Part shown: piece after piece, positions 1 to 14,207 of the stretch
How positions within the stretch are numbered: the stretch's first letter is position 1
Layout: every line of letters begins with the position of its first letter
Assembly (NCBI GenBank): GCA_026027325.1
Contig: JAMSLZ010000003.1
Span: 1,302,001-1,366,000, forward strand
Direction: 5' to 3'
DNA length: 64,000 bases
DNA from: Actinomucor elegans
Taxonomy: Eukaryota; Mucoromycota; Mucoromycetes; Mucorales; Mucoraceae
Position numbers and translations under genes: made by a program
Notes under the pieces: generated by a model
Databases searched by the model: none
What the model was told of the DNA's origin: nothing
Seen by the model: the letters and a program-made list of their open reading frames with translations, nothing else

Positions 1-3000
1 TCTAAAGTCATTAATCTTTCCATGAAATCACGAGCTTCTGGTGAGATTTTAACTACGTCTTCATGCCAATCAATACGTCTAGATAGAATATTTTCAAAGA
101 CCTTGTCTGGTGTATCCGCATTAAATGGAGGAATGCCATACAAGAACTCATAGCAAATGACACCGAGGGCCCACCAGTCCACCATCGAATCTTGACCAGT
201 ACCTAGAATACTTTCAGGAGCCAGATAATCGGGTGTGCCAACAGCTAGACGAGGGGTACTTTCTTCATTATTCTTGTCGCTTTTTACCATGCTGGTAGAG
301 GTAATTCCTGAGGAGAGCGATTCAGATATTGCGGCAGATAAATGGCGACGATGGCTGTGTTCCGTACTTCTTGTCACTTCTGGAGAGCCAGAATTGATAA
401 CAGCCTCCTCATTGTTAATGATACCAGAATAAGGTGTACCTACAGGCGATCCTTGGGTGTTGTGTTGGTCAAATAATAGACTAAAGTATGAGTGTCGATA
501 AGCACCGCCGTTAGAAGCAGCTGTTAGTTCTGCTGGAGATTGAGGTGGTGTGCCGGAACGAGAAGGTGCAGGTGAAATAGGCTGGACACGATCATGGTAC
601 GACACAGTAGTTAATTCATCTCGAACACGACGGTCCAAGAAACCTATTCTCGATAAACCAAAGTCGGTCAACTTCAAGTGCCCGTTTTGATCAATCAGCA
701 AGTTATCGGGTTTTAGATCACTGTATATTCGATAAGCGTTAGGTTGCATTCATAATGAAGTTTTGCTCTTTTTTTTTTTGGTTCCTTACCGGTGAATCAC
801 ATTTTTGCTTTGCAAATACTCTAAACCCAAAGTAACTTCAGCAAGATAATTACGCGTCCAATCTTCAGGTAAGCTGCCAATCACCTTAATAAGTGCAGAG
901 CAATCACCACCATTCAAATATTCCAAAACGAGATACAAGTAGTCTTTTGACTGGAAGGTGTAATATAACTTTGTGACAAATGGACTGTCCGTTTGAGACA
1001 TTAGAATCATACGCTCGGCCTTGACATTAGTTACTTGATTCTTGGCTATCATATCTGACTTTTTCAAGAATTTGATTGCATAATAATCACCAGTAGTACG
1101 TTTCTTAGCTAGAAAAACAGAGCCAAAGGCACCTTTACTAATAGGTTTGATGATGTCGAAATCTTTGATACTAGGGAATGTAGGACGGGATACTACAGGA
1201 GCATGCAATGGTGACGAAGGCGATTTGGAGGCACTAATGGAATATCCACTGTTGGGAGTATGAGAGCCAGAAGATAAATGATCCTGCTTATTGATGTTAG
1301 GTGATGCTTTATTTGGGCGAAGACCTGGAGATCCAATGGGCGTATCAATGGTTTCCATTTCTACAATAGGCGTATTGGTAGAATCAGGCTTCAGGGACTT
1401 CAGTTTTCGAGATAAGCGACCTATGACTCCTGAAGGTTTATACTTCCTATATAGATCGAGACGACTGAGCAAGTTTCTTCTAACTCTTGTAGGATGTGTC
1501 ATCTCATCCTTTGGAGGTGGTATAGGTGGCAGGTCCTGTCTCTTGTCTTCGTCCATCTGCTTATTTTCTGATGCTTCTTCATCGCCAATAGGGTCACTAT
1601 CTTCAAACGACTTTTTTCCATCCAAAGATTCCGATATAAACTCTGTCCAGTTGGGGTTTTGATGGGTATTCTTTTGAAATTCGGCTCTAGCACGACTATT
1701 GTATTCCAATCGATCACGCATACGATTCACTGCATCTACTTTGCTACGCGTCAAATCTTGAACGCTTTTAATCAAAGAAGACATGGAAGGGTCGTCTGAT
1801 GTAGGTGGACGCCAATAGATGATTTGAACCATCTTATCTTTAGAACGCGGTGATTGTAGTGCCTTTTCGCCGTCAGCATCGCTTCCGGATTCATCACCTT
1901 CCTCGTCTTCTTCATCTTCAGAATCCGTAGTGCCAGGTGTAGAAATACTAAGAGCAACTTCAATGATTTCTAACAAATCTTTGAACTGATCTAATTCACC
2001 TTTCCTTAGCTCCAAAGGATGAATAGCGTCTTCCAATGGTAAACAATCACCAAAAATTGAATCGTGATCACTGTCTTCTTCTGCATTCTCCATAACACCT
2101 TCCTTATTCTCTGATAATACCTCTTCATGATCTTCTTTTTGAGGTGTAGATTCTAAATTTTCAATTTCTTTCCTCACAGCTTCCATTCTCTCATGAATGA
2201 TATGCTTTAAATCCATCAAATTATCGTTGCATTCATTAACATCCATTTCACTCTGATGAATCTCGACACATAACTCTGAATGCTGTTCAAAAAACGCGGC
2301 TACAACTGATCTCTCACACACGCGACAAAGTACAGGTGGCAAAGACATTAAACTAGACAATGAAGCAGGGATAGCATCTAATTGTTGTTGTTGAGGTTCT
2401 TCAGCCGGAAGAAAAGGTGGCGTTTGAATAGCAGGCTCTGACTTGGATCGACTTCGCATCATTGCTCTATGTTCATCAGCAGTGATGGGTTCTTGAGGAA
2501 CGAGTGTAAGTTGCTGTTGTTTCTGTTCCTCCTGTTGCAGTTGATTGTCATCTTGCTTAAACTCAATTGGTTCACTGGCCTTGGAGCTAGTCAACCAAGA
2601 TTTCTTTTCGCTACGAGGGGTGAGTGACATATCTACTAAGGACCAACGACGAGAAACTACTGGCTTCATCACCCACATAGTATGGCTGGGTTCACCAGTA
2701 ACGCGATTATACATCAACATGCCCTTGCCTTCCATTTCGATATTAGCACCTTCGTTACCAATCACATTGAAACGCACTTCGACTGTATGTGAATCGTCAG
2801 CCAAAAGTTCTTCGGTAGCAACACTAAATACTTGACTATCATCGGCAGAAAGCAATGGAGTTACGCTATGGCCAATGACGGATTGAGGATCAGTGCTATA
2901 AATAACAAAGTAAATACCGTAGCATAGTGTATTGATATTGCTCAATGCTTACCCTACGACGTCAAACCAAACAGGGCTTACATACTGCACAATGGTAGTT

Positions 3001-6000
3001 CCTAGACTAAGTTCTACAATGATAGTTGAGTTTTGACTACGTTCTGCTTCTTCTTGTAACTTCAAACTGCCCAATTGCTCATCTTCCATAGCGTCTTGAT
3101 CATAAATAGAGAAGCGCGAGTTGTTTTCATCATGGATCTTGATTCTCATACTAGCTGAACGTTGACTTTCTGCTTCATCCAAGGACATATGACTCTCCTC
3201 TTCATCTTCAGTTTCTTCCATTCTTGATATATTGCTAACCGTGTCCATATCATCACCCTCTGTATCACTGGGGGCTACAGAAGACACAGCTGTTATAATG
3301 CCTCCGCTATTATTACCGCCTGTAGAACTGCTGGTCCAAAATCCACGTTCAGCTGCCCACCATTCCACAACACGATTCAATGCAGCAATGCCCAAGAGCA
3401 AACGAACATACCATTCACGACAGGGCCATTCAGGATGTATATCCCATTGAACACCTATCGCTTGGATTCGGGCGACAGCTTCAGCACAAGCACCGCTTGT
3501 TTCAATGATATCGTCCAGCGAAGTATCCATCACATTTTGTGCGACAGATATTAAGTCTTGTAATGTCAAAATAAATGGTGTGGGTAAGTACGAATCTTCA
3601 GAGATGAACGCTACCATGGCATTATTAGGCGGTGGTAGTTGTTGTCCTTGTTCCATAGTGGCAGTTGGGGGTAAAGAAGTGGCGGATGTTATTGACATGG
3701 CTGTAGAGGATGAAGGCGAAAGTGTGAATGCTTTATGATAAGAGGGCTCTGTTACAAGGTGATCGTTATCCATGGCAGAAGAAAGACTACGTTTATGAGG
3801 TAAATTGTTGGATCCGGAAGTATTCAAGATATGCTGTTGAGGGCCAGAGGGCGGAGAAGGTGTCTCATCAATTTCCACAACGCTAGGCAACTGATGCATA
3901 TAGGTATCTGGGTTCACAACTGGGCTTGAAGCAACACCGGCTGTGATGGGAGGTATACTGGTATTGATAGTTGCTGCGTCGGTAGCTGTCATCGTAGTCA
4001 ACAAACTATTGGTATTATGAAGAGGTCCAATTGTGTCATCATCATCATCTGTATCCAAACTTCCTACTGAATGCATGCCTTCTTCCAGTATCTCATCCAT
4101 ATCTTCTACATATTGTAGTCCACGCTCTACATATTCGTTCAATCCATCAATGATCTGCCTTAATTCAGCATTACAGGCTTCCTTGGCAAACTGAAGCCTT
4201 GATTTAATGGAATGTTGTATACGGACAGTTGAACTATCATCCTCTTGTTTATTACCAAATACATGGCTCAGTTGACCGAAAGTGCCCATACGACTACCAG
4301 GATTGTAGAAACGATAGCCTACGCGTTTAGCAAGACTTTTCTGTGTAATTGGATTTTTAGCAAAGCTTCCGTTATTAATACGGTGTGCTAAATTCAGAGG
4401 ACTATCAGGAATAGAGGAAGGAGTACTATCATGGTTTTGGAGTGACATAGGAGACATGCTTTCAGTATCCATGTCTCTTACAGACCAACGACGGCTATTA
4501 CTACTCATCAAGGCTGGAGAATTGGAGCCATCTACGACAAAGGGTCTGATTTGAGGTTCCAAAGGATGCTGCAGTTCATGTAAATCTAATGATAGATTGA
4601 GCGAGTTTCTTGTTGGATGCTGAGATGTTTGCTGAGGATGAGGTACAGGTGGTGGTGGTGGTGGTGGTGACGCCATGGATTCAGAAACGTCAGGCTCGTG
4701 AGAGGGTCCAAATGCCGCGGCCTTTCCTTTACTATCCTTCTTGGGCTGATGCCTTGATTTTGAGTAATGCTCAGCGCCAGTTTTAACATTATTCCACCAG
4801 TTAGATAAAACACGATTAACGACTGAAGATCCATGAGTCTCAGTCGGCGAAATAGAGGGGACTGGTGGTGCCTGCTTAGTGCCAAAGCAAGCACCAGTCG
4901 GTTCTATATCACTCATAGCATCACCTTGAGTAGAAGATCGTCTTCTAATTTCTCTGGCCTTGATGATTCTATATTCCTCCAGCCAATCCACCCATGGGAT
5001 GATATTCACCATTTCATGGTTATCCTCTGATTTCTTACGTTGATCCAAGTGTTCTTCTTCTGTTGTAACAAGAATAGTTGGCATATTAAAGTCATCATGT
5101 GGAACTCTGGCTGTGCTTGTAGTGGTTGAAAAGCGTCTAGTCTCTTGCGCAGGCACACTACTGGTACTAGCACTACTGTTACTACGACGATGCCTGTTGC
5201 GAATTTGAAATCGATCTTCAATATTCTCTGCTTTAGCACTACACCATCGTTTTACTTTGGCTGAACGTGACATATAGAGCTTTTTGGCATAATCTTCATC
5301 AGAGCCATACGTGGCATAATTCTTGGTTCCATACAATGGAGTTGAGGTAAGTGGGGGTTGACGATTATCTGATTTCTCTTGTGCTGTAGCTAAAATAAAA
5401 TGTATGATAAGCAATTGGATATCAGGTATAATCGTAGTAATAACTTACAAGTAGAAGGCTCATCACTAAAGTAATCTTGAGGATCTGGACGGTTCCAATT
5501 CAACATATCAGGAGCTGAAGTTCTACTCATCGAGTTTAAAGATGCAAACATTCGAGCAGTTGGTTTACAACTAGTATCTTCAACCTTCAATTGTGTCTCA
5601 TTCAGTAGCATGGCAGGGTATACAGGGCTCTTTAAAGAAGCATGGTCTTCAGCATTGGTAGTAGAAGGAATATGAGGCAAAGGTTCAGCATCTAAACTCA
5701 TCTCTACAACGTCTTTATCTGCTTCATGAGGTTTTCCACCATCTAGACTGGGTAACGAGCGACGGTCCCTCATGGGTTTACGCTTACTGGATAACTGTTT
5801 TCTCAAGAGAGAATGCAATGAGTGTTGGTAACTAGGAATGCTTGCTTCTATACCAGATGGCGATATGGCAGGTTGGGTTTCCACGACATTATCCGTAGGT
5901 GGATGGCTCGCTAACTCGGTTGGAGCTGGTCCCTCCAAGATAGGATTGGGCGAATTTCCACTGATAATATCAGCAAGCTCAGAGCTAGGTATATTTCGAA

Positions 6001-7496
6001 GCATGCTCATAGAGGATCGACGTCTTGCTTTATGAGAGCCAACATAGGGTGTATGTGGAGTTGAGCTTGATACATGAGCATGTGTAACTAGTGGTGAGGC
6101 AGAAGCAGATCGAGGACCATTACTAGAATTAGGTTTACATCGATCTATTCAAAAATCTATTAATACAAGCTCACAGTAGCTAATCAGTATTACTTACGTG
6201 GAGAGGACAAAGGTGAATATATTTCTTCGCTTGCCATGCTGCAATCAGTGACAATAGAAGAAACAGATGGTTTTCTTTCGTGCACAGACGATCTTTTTCT
6301 ACTGGTATCGTATGACAAATCCTCAACGTCTATCGTAGCATCTTCAGAATGTTTTCTTTGAGTCTTATTTAATAAAAATGAATGAGATGAATTGTCGGTG
6401 GTGGATGAAGAAGCAGATAAAGGTGCAGCACTATCCAGAGAGTTTTCGCGCCTAGGTATTTGATATTGATGCTGTCTGTCTTCTCGAAGCTTGGATAAAG
6501 AGCCTGATTTGAGTGAATTATCATCACAAGATGAGGGTGTTTGCTGCTGCTGTATGGGTTTGGGTAATCCAAGTGGAGGAATCATCATGGAAGCAGGTTT
6601 GGATGTGATTGTTGGTTGAGTGGTAGGTGTTGAAGGTGTAGAATCATGTGGTGTCATGGAAGATGATCCATCAATCCAACTAGCGCGCTTTGATCGAACC
6701 ATGTATTTACCTCCACTACCTGCAGGAGGGCTCGAATATCGAGGTGAAAATGATGAAGATGAAGTAGATGTTGCTGGAGGCGAACGTGCTCCAAACTGCT
6801 GCTGCAATCCTTGGGGTATATCGCTGGTAAAATCACTTCCTGGACTACTACTATAATCGATATCCGTCAAAAACGATCTTCGGTGAGATAAATCTCCTCC
6901 AATCATGGAACCAGTAGGTGAAGTAGGGTAATCAAAGGCAGTTTGAACAGGCGTAGTTAACTTGGAAGACTGTTGGTGCTCGTTACTATTGTCATCAATA
7001 GACGAAATGGACGATTTGCTGGTACGACGTTTTAAAATCAAAGGCTGAGGAATAGGAACGCTTCGAAGTTTACTACATGAAAGAGTCGTAGGTGTAATTT
7101 CGGCGGATGTGGTGATTGTGCTTAGGGTGACAGGAGCAGCATTAGCTCGTTCGGAAGACTGGAGTAAGGAAATGGAGTCTGGCACAGTACTACTGGCCTC
7201 ATTCTTAATATTATTTTTATTTTCTGCGTTTGACATTTCAGTTTGCAACTTTTTATTTAAACTGTTATCCTCTACTGAGTCCATGTGCAAATCATTAAAA
7301 AGAAAAAGAGAACGTTAATTAGAAAAAAGAAGAGTTTTGTTAAAAACCTAGTTTCCATATTTATACTGTGAGCCCACCTTGACTGTGGTTGAAATACAGT
7401 CGGGACTGCGTCAAGGCTGCTTCTTGAAGAAAACTGATGGTTACTATGGTATCGTTGTTCTGGATGGAAATCAGAGTTACTATAGAGGTCATACAT
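1..7496 (-). CDS. RIM15: RIM15/Cek1-like PAS-domain AGC-family protein kinase (3' end off the window)
   Basis: Large Ser/Thr kinase of the Rim15/Cek1 (Greatwall-like) family, which in other fungi links nutrient signalling to quiescence. Exons: <1-720, 790-2895, 2953-5389, 5449-6144, and 6198 upward. All four internal introns are GT-AG and keep phase. At least ~2,350 residues are visible. In order: a low-complexity Ser/Pro/Gln N-terminus; a conserved helical block at about 3340-3590 (ending VVEWWAAERGFW); a PAS-like region at about 2700-3010 that spans the 2896-2952 intron; a small Cys/His cluster (CRVCE...HSELC, 2264-2340); acidic linkers; then the kinase domain. Kinase motifs seen: SKGAFGSVF loop, AIKFLKK lysine, HRDLKPDN (split by the 721-789 intron), DFGLSR, GTPDYLAPE. 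DFG and APE are separated by roughly 140 residues, the long activation-loop insertion typical of Rim15. The start is uncertain: ATG 7284 is in frame with exon 6198-7284, while ATG 7496 would need an extra 5' exon and a weak donor. Confidence 0.9.
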
Positions 7497-10067
7497 GACT
7501 TGAAGGACACACAGGTAAAGTCATGTGTTCGATATTGTATGTATAGATATCCTGATACCCGCTTACAACTGGAATCTCTTAATGTCTAATGTCTTAAATA
7601 GAAAGCCCTTAGCGCTGCGCTACGCGTTCCCGTCTTATATTTTGTGCTTCAAGCATGCTTCGATATAGATCGAAATTAGATATAACGATTTGCGCTTTAG
7701 TTCATGACATATACCAAGTGATTCTTGCTTTTAAAGTAGATATGAAGACATTACATTTTCTTGTGCTTTTGATTCAGAGTACCAATAAACTGGGGGGGGG
7801 GGAATACTGCCCATAGTATACCTCGTGTCATTTATATTTATTACATTCATAGTTACTACGTACAATGATGGGATGTTTTGATAATATGTGTAATCATCAA
7901 CCTGCATATTCTTTCAAGAGGAGCTCGGCATCTTTTATTGATTTCTTGCGTAGAGAAGCCCAATTTAGCAACGCTTACTCATTATTGTAGATCCTAGTAT
8001 TGGAAACATTGTGACCTGATACAAATGGTCTAAAAGAACCATTGGTTCGTATTTGACCATCGGACGTGAGACTTCTGTCTAGTCGTGTATTACAACAATG
8101 TGATAAGGTACCTATTGGTTGGTTATGTTTCAATAAAGAACGCATTAACTATACAGAGAGTTTTGGTTTAGTGTTCTTTAGGGATTTGGACACAAATGAA
8201 TGATCTTACATATTCTAAAAAGCATTAGATAATAATAAGCTCTATTGGTTGAGCCTGTATTGATATCAGTATCTGTATACTTTATAATAACTCGTGATTG
8301 GGTAATTAATGCCACGACTATCTACAATAGCCATAAATATGTTCGAAAGAATATAATATTAGCATCCATGTAACTATTTCACACATATATCTGCAGTGAT
8401 TCTTTCAAACTAGATTGTCTCTATTCCAAATGAGCAACTCGCCATCATAGCTCATATATAGCATATCAATTATTGCTTATTTATTCAAGTTAGATTTTTC
8501 TATTTGAAGAAAGATAATCAAATGGCAACTCGGATAGTCTCCGGGAGTCAGTAGAAACTGAATGTATAAAATTAACTTGGTTGATCATCTTCTGATACAT
8601 GCCATATGTTAACTCTTATTTTATTGGATAGCGCTGATAGATAATACAATATTGCTGGTGCAGGATATAAGTAACAAAAGTCTTTAAAATCGAAACAAAA
8701 CACAGCAAATAAATAGAAGTAATAATATTAGCGTATACTTAGAAAAAACGTAACCACATTTTTGTATGAAGAGTAATCTTTAAAACATTTTCATTATCGT
8801 CAAAGCGATGAAATAAAAGTATACCAATTTTTTATTGGCTGTTGGTTATGTAAATGTTATTTCATATTATGATCATCTGCAGCCTATATCGTTTTTGTTG
8901 CTGAATAAATTTCTCCCAAGCGTACTGAAACTATTTACTCATTCATCGAAAGCGCTATATGTGCTCCCCTCAAAAATAGTACGGTTTTTGAAAATTAGAC
9001 TCGAGGGCGGTATCCCTTTAGAATTTCCATAAATTTCTATATTCTTGATCTCTTGGCTAATCTCAGTTAATTGTCACATCTAAATATTAGTATCCCATTT
9101 TTAAATGAATGTCGATTTTATTAGAATTATTAATTTAGAGAAAAGGACGGGTTCAATATATTTTAGTTGTTGATAGTTAATTACATGTCATATATGAGTG
9201 GATGGTATTGATATATAGATCTAACTGTTGAACTCATTAATAGTCACATTTGATTTATAATTCAAAATGTCCTACTGCATCTATTAGAATCTTTTGTTTA
9301 GATGAAACACAATTTATATATTTGATCTGTCCATGATTAACTACAAAGTATACATATATATATTCAGTATGACATGAGTGATTCAATTGCTGATCGCTCA
9401 ACTGATCTCTGCCAAATGTTTTGTCTGATTAGCACACCATGATCAAATTGAGATATTGCATCTAAAACAAGTCCATTTGGCCCTAATCCTTGATTTTGTT
9501 TAACCGAAAACTGTAAAAAAGTATCATTGGAAGGAATCGACAGCAGACGTGCTATACTTACCCCCTCAATATTCACAGCGTATTAAATATCAGTCTCCCA
9601 ATAATACTTACAGAAAATACTCCTATACATATATATATACATATTGTTATTAGACTAGGATCGATCACGTTTACTTGTGCCTCCACTGCTACATTTTCCC
9701 TAAATGATAACTGCCTCGTTTACAAACCTTGTACCCAAGATACCTGCATTTTATATGATATTAAAAGCTTAAATATAGCAAGAAATCAAATAACTAGACT
9801 GAAATACGATTATTACTTATACCAACACGTCTGCCATATATACGTATATGATACGAGTCTTAAGCTTATCAAAGCTATAGACTGCTACATAATACAAAGC
9901 TACTGTAAGCTTGTTTCATAATGATTATCACGTTCTTTTACTGTTTAAATAACCGCTGTACCTGCCGTGTCACTAAAACGAATCCCAATATCTGTTGAAG
10001 TATCGGGCAGCTAAAAGTTTTTTTTTTTTTTTTTCTTTCTAGATTCAACTTTAGCAAGAAAACGAAA
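7497..10067. other. Noncoding interval with degenerate repeat copies
   Basis: No convincing coding exon was found on either strand; the short open frames lack splice-consistent extension and recognisable motifs. A G homopolymer lies near 7793-7802. Decayed copies of the dispersed ~80-bp repeat are visible around 9060-9130 and 9235-9300 (cores like GTCACATCT and CTACTGCATCTATTAG). The left end must hold the RIM15-like promoter and the right end the promoter of the phosphotransferase gene. A run of T (10019-10034) sits just upstream of that start codon. Confidence 0.5.
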
Positions 10068-11438
10068 ATGAGTTCATCAGCCGTTTTGACCGATGAGCAA
10101 CTTTCAAACTTGAAATTGTACAAGTATTCAAGTATTGACAAATCGTTTTTGACGAAATATGTTCTTAGACACTATTGGGACTTTGCTATCAATTTGTTTC
10201 CCTTAAATATGGCGTAAAGTATGATCCATATCTTGATATATAGATGCGCAAGCGAGCTAATATAACCTAATAGACCTAATCTTATTACATTAACTGGTTT
10301 AATGTTTATGATATTCAACGTTATTCTTGTGTTTATCTATAATCCAAGCTTGGAAGCTGAGAGTGCTGGCCCTGCTTGGATGTACTACTCTTTTGCTATC
10401 GGCTTGTGGCTCTACTCGACTTTTGATAATGTAGATGGACGTCAAGCAAGAAGAACAGGAACTTCGAGTCCTTTGGGTGAACTATTCGACCATGGTTGTG
10501 ATGCTTTGAACTGTTCGTTTGGTGCCATCATTCAAATGTCAGCCCTTGGTTTAGGCCATTCACAGACAAGTGTTATCATTTATGTGATTGCCACTGCTGG
10601 TTTCTATCTCTCTACTATTGAAGAATACCACACAGGCACTTTGTATCTCGGCTATGTTAATGTACCCACTGAAGGTGTCTGCATTTTGTGTATCATGTAT
10701 ATCATCTCAGGCATCTATGGCCCTATGATTTGGAAGACTCAACTTAGTTCTTATTTCAATGGTTTGCCCTCTTTTATGCAAGACATGTCATTAAGCGACT
10801 TTTATTTCTGGTTTGTTGTTATCATGTTCCTGTTAACTCATGTGCCTGTCTGGTAAGTATATACTGGTCTTTGTATCATTCATACTCTAATCGCTATTTT
10901 GTTGCAGTTTCTATGCAATGTATAAAGCCTGCCGTACTAAAGGAAAGCCTTTCATTCGTTGTATGATATACGATAATTGGCAAATCACGCTTTATACCGT
11001 TGCGTTCTACTTGTGGGTCTCTTCTCCTTTCTCTTTCATTCTATCTCATCAATATTTTGCCATCTTCTTGCTCGCAGTTGGTATCGTGTTTGGTCGTATT
11101 TGCTCAAAGCTCATTCTAGCTCACTTGACCAAATCCGAGTCTCCACTTCCTACGGGTTTATTGATTCCTCTTGTTATTGGAGCTTTCATCTCCAATATAC
11201 CTATTTACACTACTATGTAAGTCATTAAACTTTGAGCCGAAAAAATAGATTAACTGAATCTTTTTTATATAGGGAGCCTATCTTTACGCCTCAGTCAGAA
11301 CATGTTTACATAATTTGCTACTTTTTATTATCTTTAGTACTATATCTTCGATGGGCTGTTTTGGTGATTGATAGCATCTGTACGTATCTTGGTATTCAAT
11401 GTTTAATTATTCCAGACCAGCATACCAAGTTCCATTAG
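10068..11438 (+). CDS. CPT1: Choline/ethanolamine phosphotransferase (CDP-alcohol phosphatidyltransferase)
   Basis: Integral membrane enzyme of the Kennedy pathway that transfers phosphocholine or phosphoethanolamine from the CDP-activated form to diacylglycerol. Exons 10068-10213, 10274-10852, 10908-11216, 11273-11438 sum to 1,200 nt (399 aa), the normal size for the family. The catalytic CDP-alcohol motif D-G-x2-A-R-x8-G-x3-D-x3-D is complete: DGRQARRTG followed by LGELFDHGCD. It is preceded by the conserved MAPNLITLTG, which is created by splicing at 10213/10274. Several hydrophobic segments follow. The initiator ATG is the first in frame and follows a T-rich leader. The gene converges on TTI2 with 104 bp between stop codons; AATAAA-like signals lie near 11490. 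Choline versus ethanolamine preference (CPT1 or EPT1) cannot be told from sequence alone. Confidence 0.92.
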
Positions 11439-11542
11439 AAAAGAAAAACATGACATATAGAAATAGAACTTAGAATGTACATACATATATAACAATAAAG
11501 AGGACCTTCTATTTAAAATTATACTACAAGTTGATTTTAAGC

Positions 11543-12833
11543 TCATAAAAAAAGGGCTTGAAAAACCTTTGGATTAAACGATAATAATGCTTCTTTATCA
11601 GCCTGGTGAAAGAGAAAAAAGGTTAGATATAAGTTTGAACAGTGAGATCTACACTTTTCTACCTTTTCTTGGCCTTGACATGCAGCTTCAAATACTAGGT
11701 ATAATTGTTTTAATAGCGTACACATTGGTTCATCTGCTTAAACAAGTTAAATAACAAATAATAAACCCTTGCATATTATGTATTTACCTTTTTTACTATA
11801 ATAGTGAGTCCAAGCTTTTGCCACCGCCTGCATAATAATGCCTTTATAAGCTGGTACTCTATGGGAAACAAGTTTTAATCTTCTAACGCTATTCTGCATG
11901 CAGCAGTCCATACCTTGGCCAACACTTTTTAATGACTGTAATTAGTACATTGGCTGCTAACTGATTGATTTCTCGTATTTTAGGGTTATCATTGACTGAT
12001 ATCATGGCTAATGCATCACAAACAGTGGGCACAATGGCTTTCAAGTACTGTATACCAATAGCACCCAATTCCTCGTACAGCACAAGCAATGGTTTTAAAA
12101 GGATAGGCAAAAATAGAATCTTCTGTCCGGCGTAAATGAAGCTTGTAATGATACCATCTTTCAGCACGCGTTCGTATAAATCACATCTAGCTTTCTCCTG
12201 TTTCGTAGTTGATATTAAATCCAATATGCATGGATAAGCTACTTTGAGTAAAGGCTCATCTCTATCTTGAGATAAATAGGTCAGACATTTAAAAATCGAC
12301 TAAATGTATAAGTTTGAGTATCAAATAGCAATCGTCATGAAAAACTTTACCTCAAAGAACACGTTATCTAGGCCATATCTCGAGATATACAGAGGATCTA
12401 GCTTGTTAATCATTACATGTACCATGTTGACACCTTGTTCCTTGTATAGTACATCATAATCGTCCAGTACAATTAAAATAGGTGGTATTAACAAGTGCAA
12501 ATTTTGCTCCAAATCTTTAGGCTAAATAAAATTACTATCTACCACAAACAAAAAGGGCTCTTGCAGGTTACTTACTGATATCTCTTGAACAATCCACAGC
12601 AATATCTCTACATAATTTTTGCTCTTCCATTCCTGATCGTTATGAATCTCGGGTTCGGTACCATATTTTGGAGTTGGTCGTCGTGTCAGCGTGGGATGAA
12701 CAGAAGTCTGTTTTTTGAAAATGGGTTGTAATGTGTTTGCTAAAATATCAGTGACATGGTTTTTAATGATATGATCAGACTTGCTATCAGTTGTATCGCA
12801 AGTACAGTAAGTATTGATAAAGCTACTATCCAT
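11543..12833 (-). CDS. TTI2: TTI2-like (TELO2-interacting protein 2) component of the TTT complex
   Basis: Alpha-solenoid protein of the Tel2-Tti1-Tti2 co-chaperone complex, which matures PIKK kinases such as TOR and ATM. Six exons: 12576-12833, 12351-12521, 11914-12299, 11788-11858, 11663-11733, 11543-11602; total 1,017 nt, 338 aa. Family marks are the helical block LLVLYEELGAIGIQYLKAIV and the near-C-terminal CWPR motif, which is completed across the intron at 11859-11913 (CWPR|VPAY). The start at 12833 is the first ATG of the open frame. The protein is shorter than animal TTI2, as is usual for fungal homologues. Assignment rests on the C-terminal block pattern; the N-terminal third is weakly conserved. 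Confidence 0.7.
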
Positions 12834-14207
12834 AGTCAAATTGGTAGACTGCAGAGAAGTCTACAAGTTTTTATTTTATACATTCGAATTTTAGTGGACA
12901 GCGCTACCTAAACAATGAGAGTATTTGATTGGATTAGGGAGAGTTTAACTATACAGAATTCGACCAATTCTTCGATACAATCCCACAAAGATCAACGAAA
13001 AGCTCTGTAATTTATAGCAACAAATCAATAGTTCTGGTAGATTATCAAGATGATTCTAAGTATGGACTACTATTCAGACGCAATATTAGATTGAAATTAA
13101 CTGAAAAAAAAGATGTGATAAAGTATTATCATTAGATGTACATCTCTTTTGCTGCTCATCATTAATAATAAACTATACATGTATTATAAAATGAATGTTC
13201 TAGACAATGCAGCAATTCAATCTAAACATAAACGCCTAATCAGATGCAAGATTTTTTGAGAGATCGACAAATTGGATTCCTTAATGATTAGCTGAAATAG
13301 TGCGTTAATTTCATTGGATATTGATCACTGAAGAATTCATAATACCCTCAACAATTTACAACCTCAGAGAATTGGTGTAGCTCATAATTAGAAGCATAAA
13401 GTCTCGGTCGACCTAGGTCTGATGCCGCATATGATTAGTAATCAAAGTCCCGAATGAACTGTTGCATCTAGCGTACCTTATATCTAAAAGAGATGCAGTG
13501 GTTATATTAAAGTTGCTAATAACTGAATAATATATGCATTTTTTTTATATCAATATATCATATATATATATATATATATAATTTCCAGATTCCTTGGCTG
13601 ATCCCGGTCAAATTTCTCGTTAATTCGTGGTTTATATTTTGAAGGAGCAATTGCATTTAGTAGAGTGTCAATGAGAATTGCCGAGGATATGATAGACTTA
13701 TTGAACCAACCATAAGCGACCAACTGGGTTTAGGCAACGCTGTGTGTGACGTGCAAACAAATCAACACCGCTCTTCAATGAGCCCAAAAGTTTTTTTTTA
13801 GTGGTTCAAAGTAAAGCTCAGAGTACTGCGCGGGCTCAAGAAAGAATTTATTACAGTTTTTTCTTGAATTGATCTTTTTCTTTTTCATTAGATAGAATCA
13901 AAAAGGTCAAACTCTTTCTCTGTCTCTCTTTTTTTTCCTTCTTGTGCTGTGTGCGTGTTTATTTTGCAAAAACATGATTGATTTATCGAGACTAACACAT
14001 TTTATGTTCCAAAAAAAAACAATTTAGTCTATTTTTTTTTTGCCACGTCTGTATAGTTTGGACATTTTGACAGAACTCCTCTTAAGAACAGTTTGTTAGA
14101 CGATTTTGAGTAGAATTCAAAAACACAAAAGCAAACCATAATTACCAGCCTTTAACACACATTCCAACACCAAAAGATCATATAAAAACAAAAACAATAC
14201 ACGTACA
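12834..14207. other. Noncoding interval upstream of TTI2 and RPB2
   Basis: Divergent promoter region between TTI2 (-) and RPB2 (+). No gene was recognised. It contains a good copy of the dispersed repeat at about 13395-13490 (CTCGGTCGACC, GATGCCGCATATGATTAG, GAATGAACTGTTGCATCTA), part of another at 13585-13625, and a TA microsatellite at 13558-13581. The last 350 bases before RPB2 are rich in T and then A runs, like a leader region. Confidence 0.5.
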
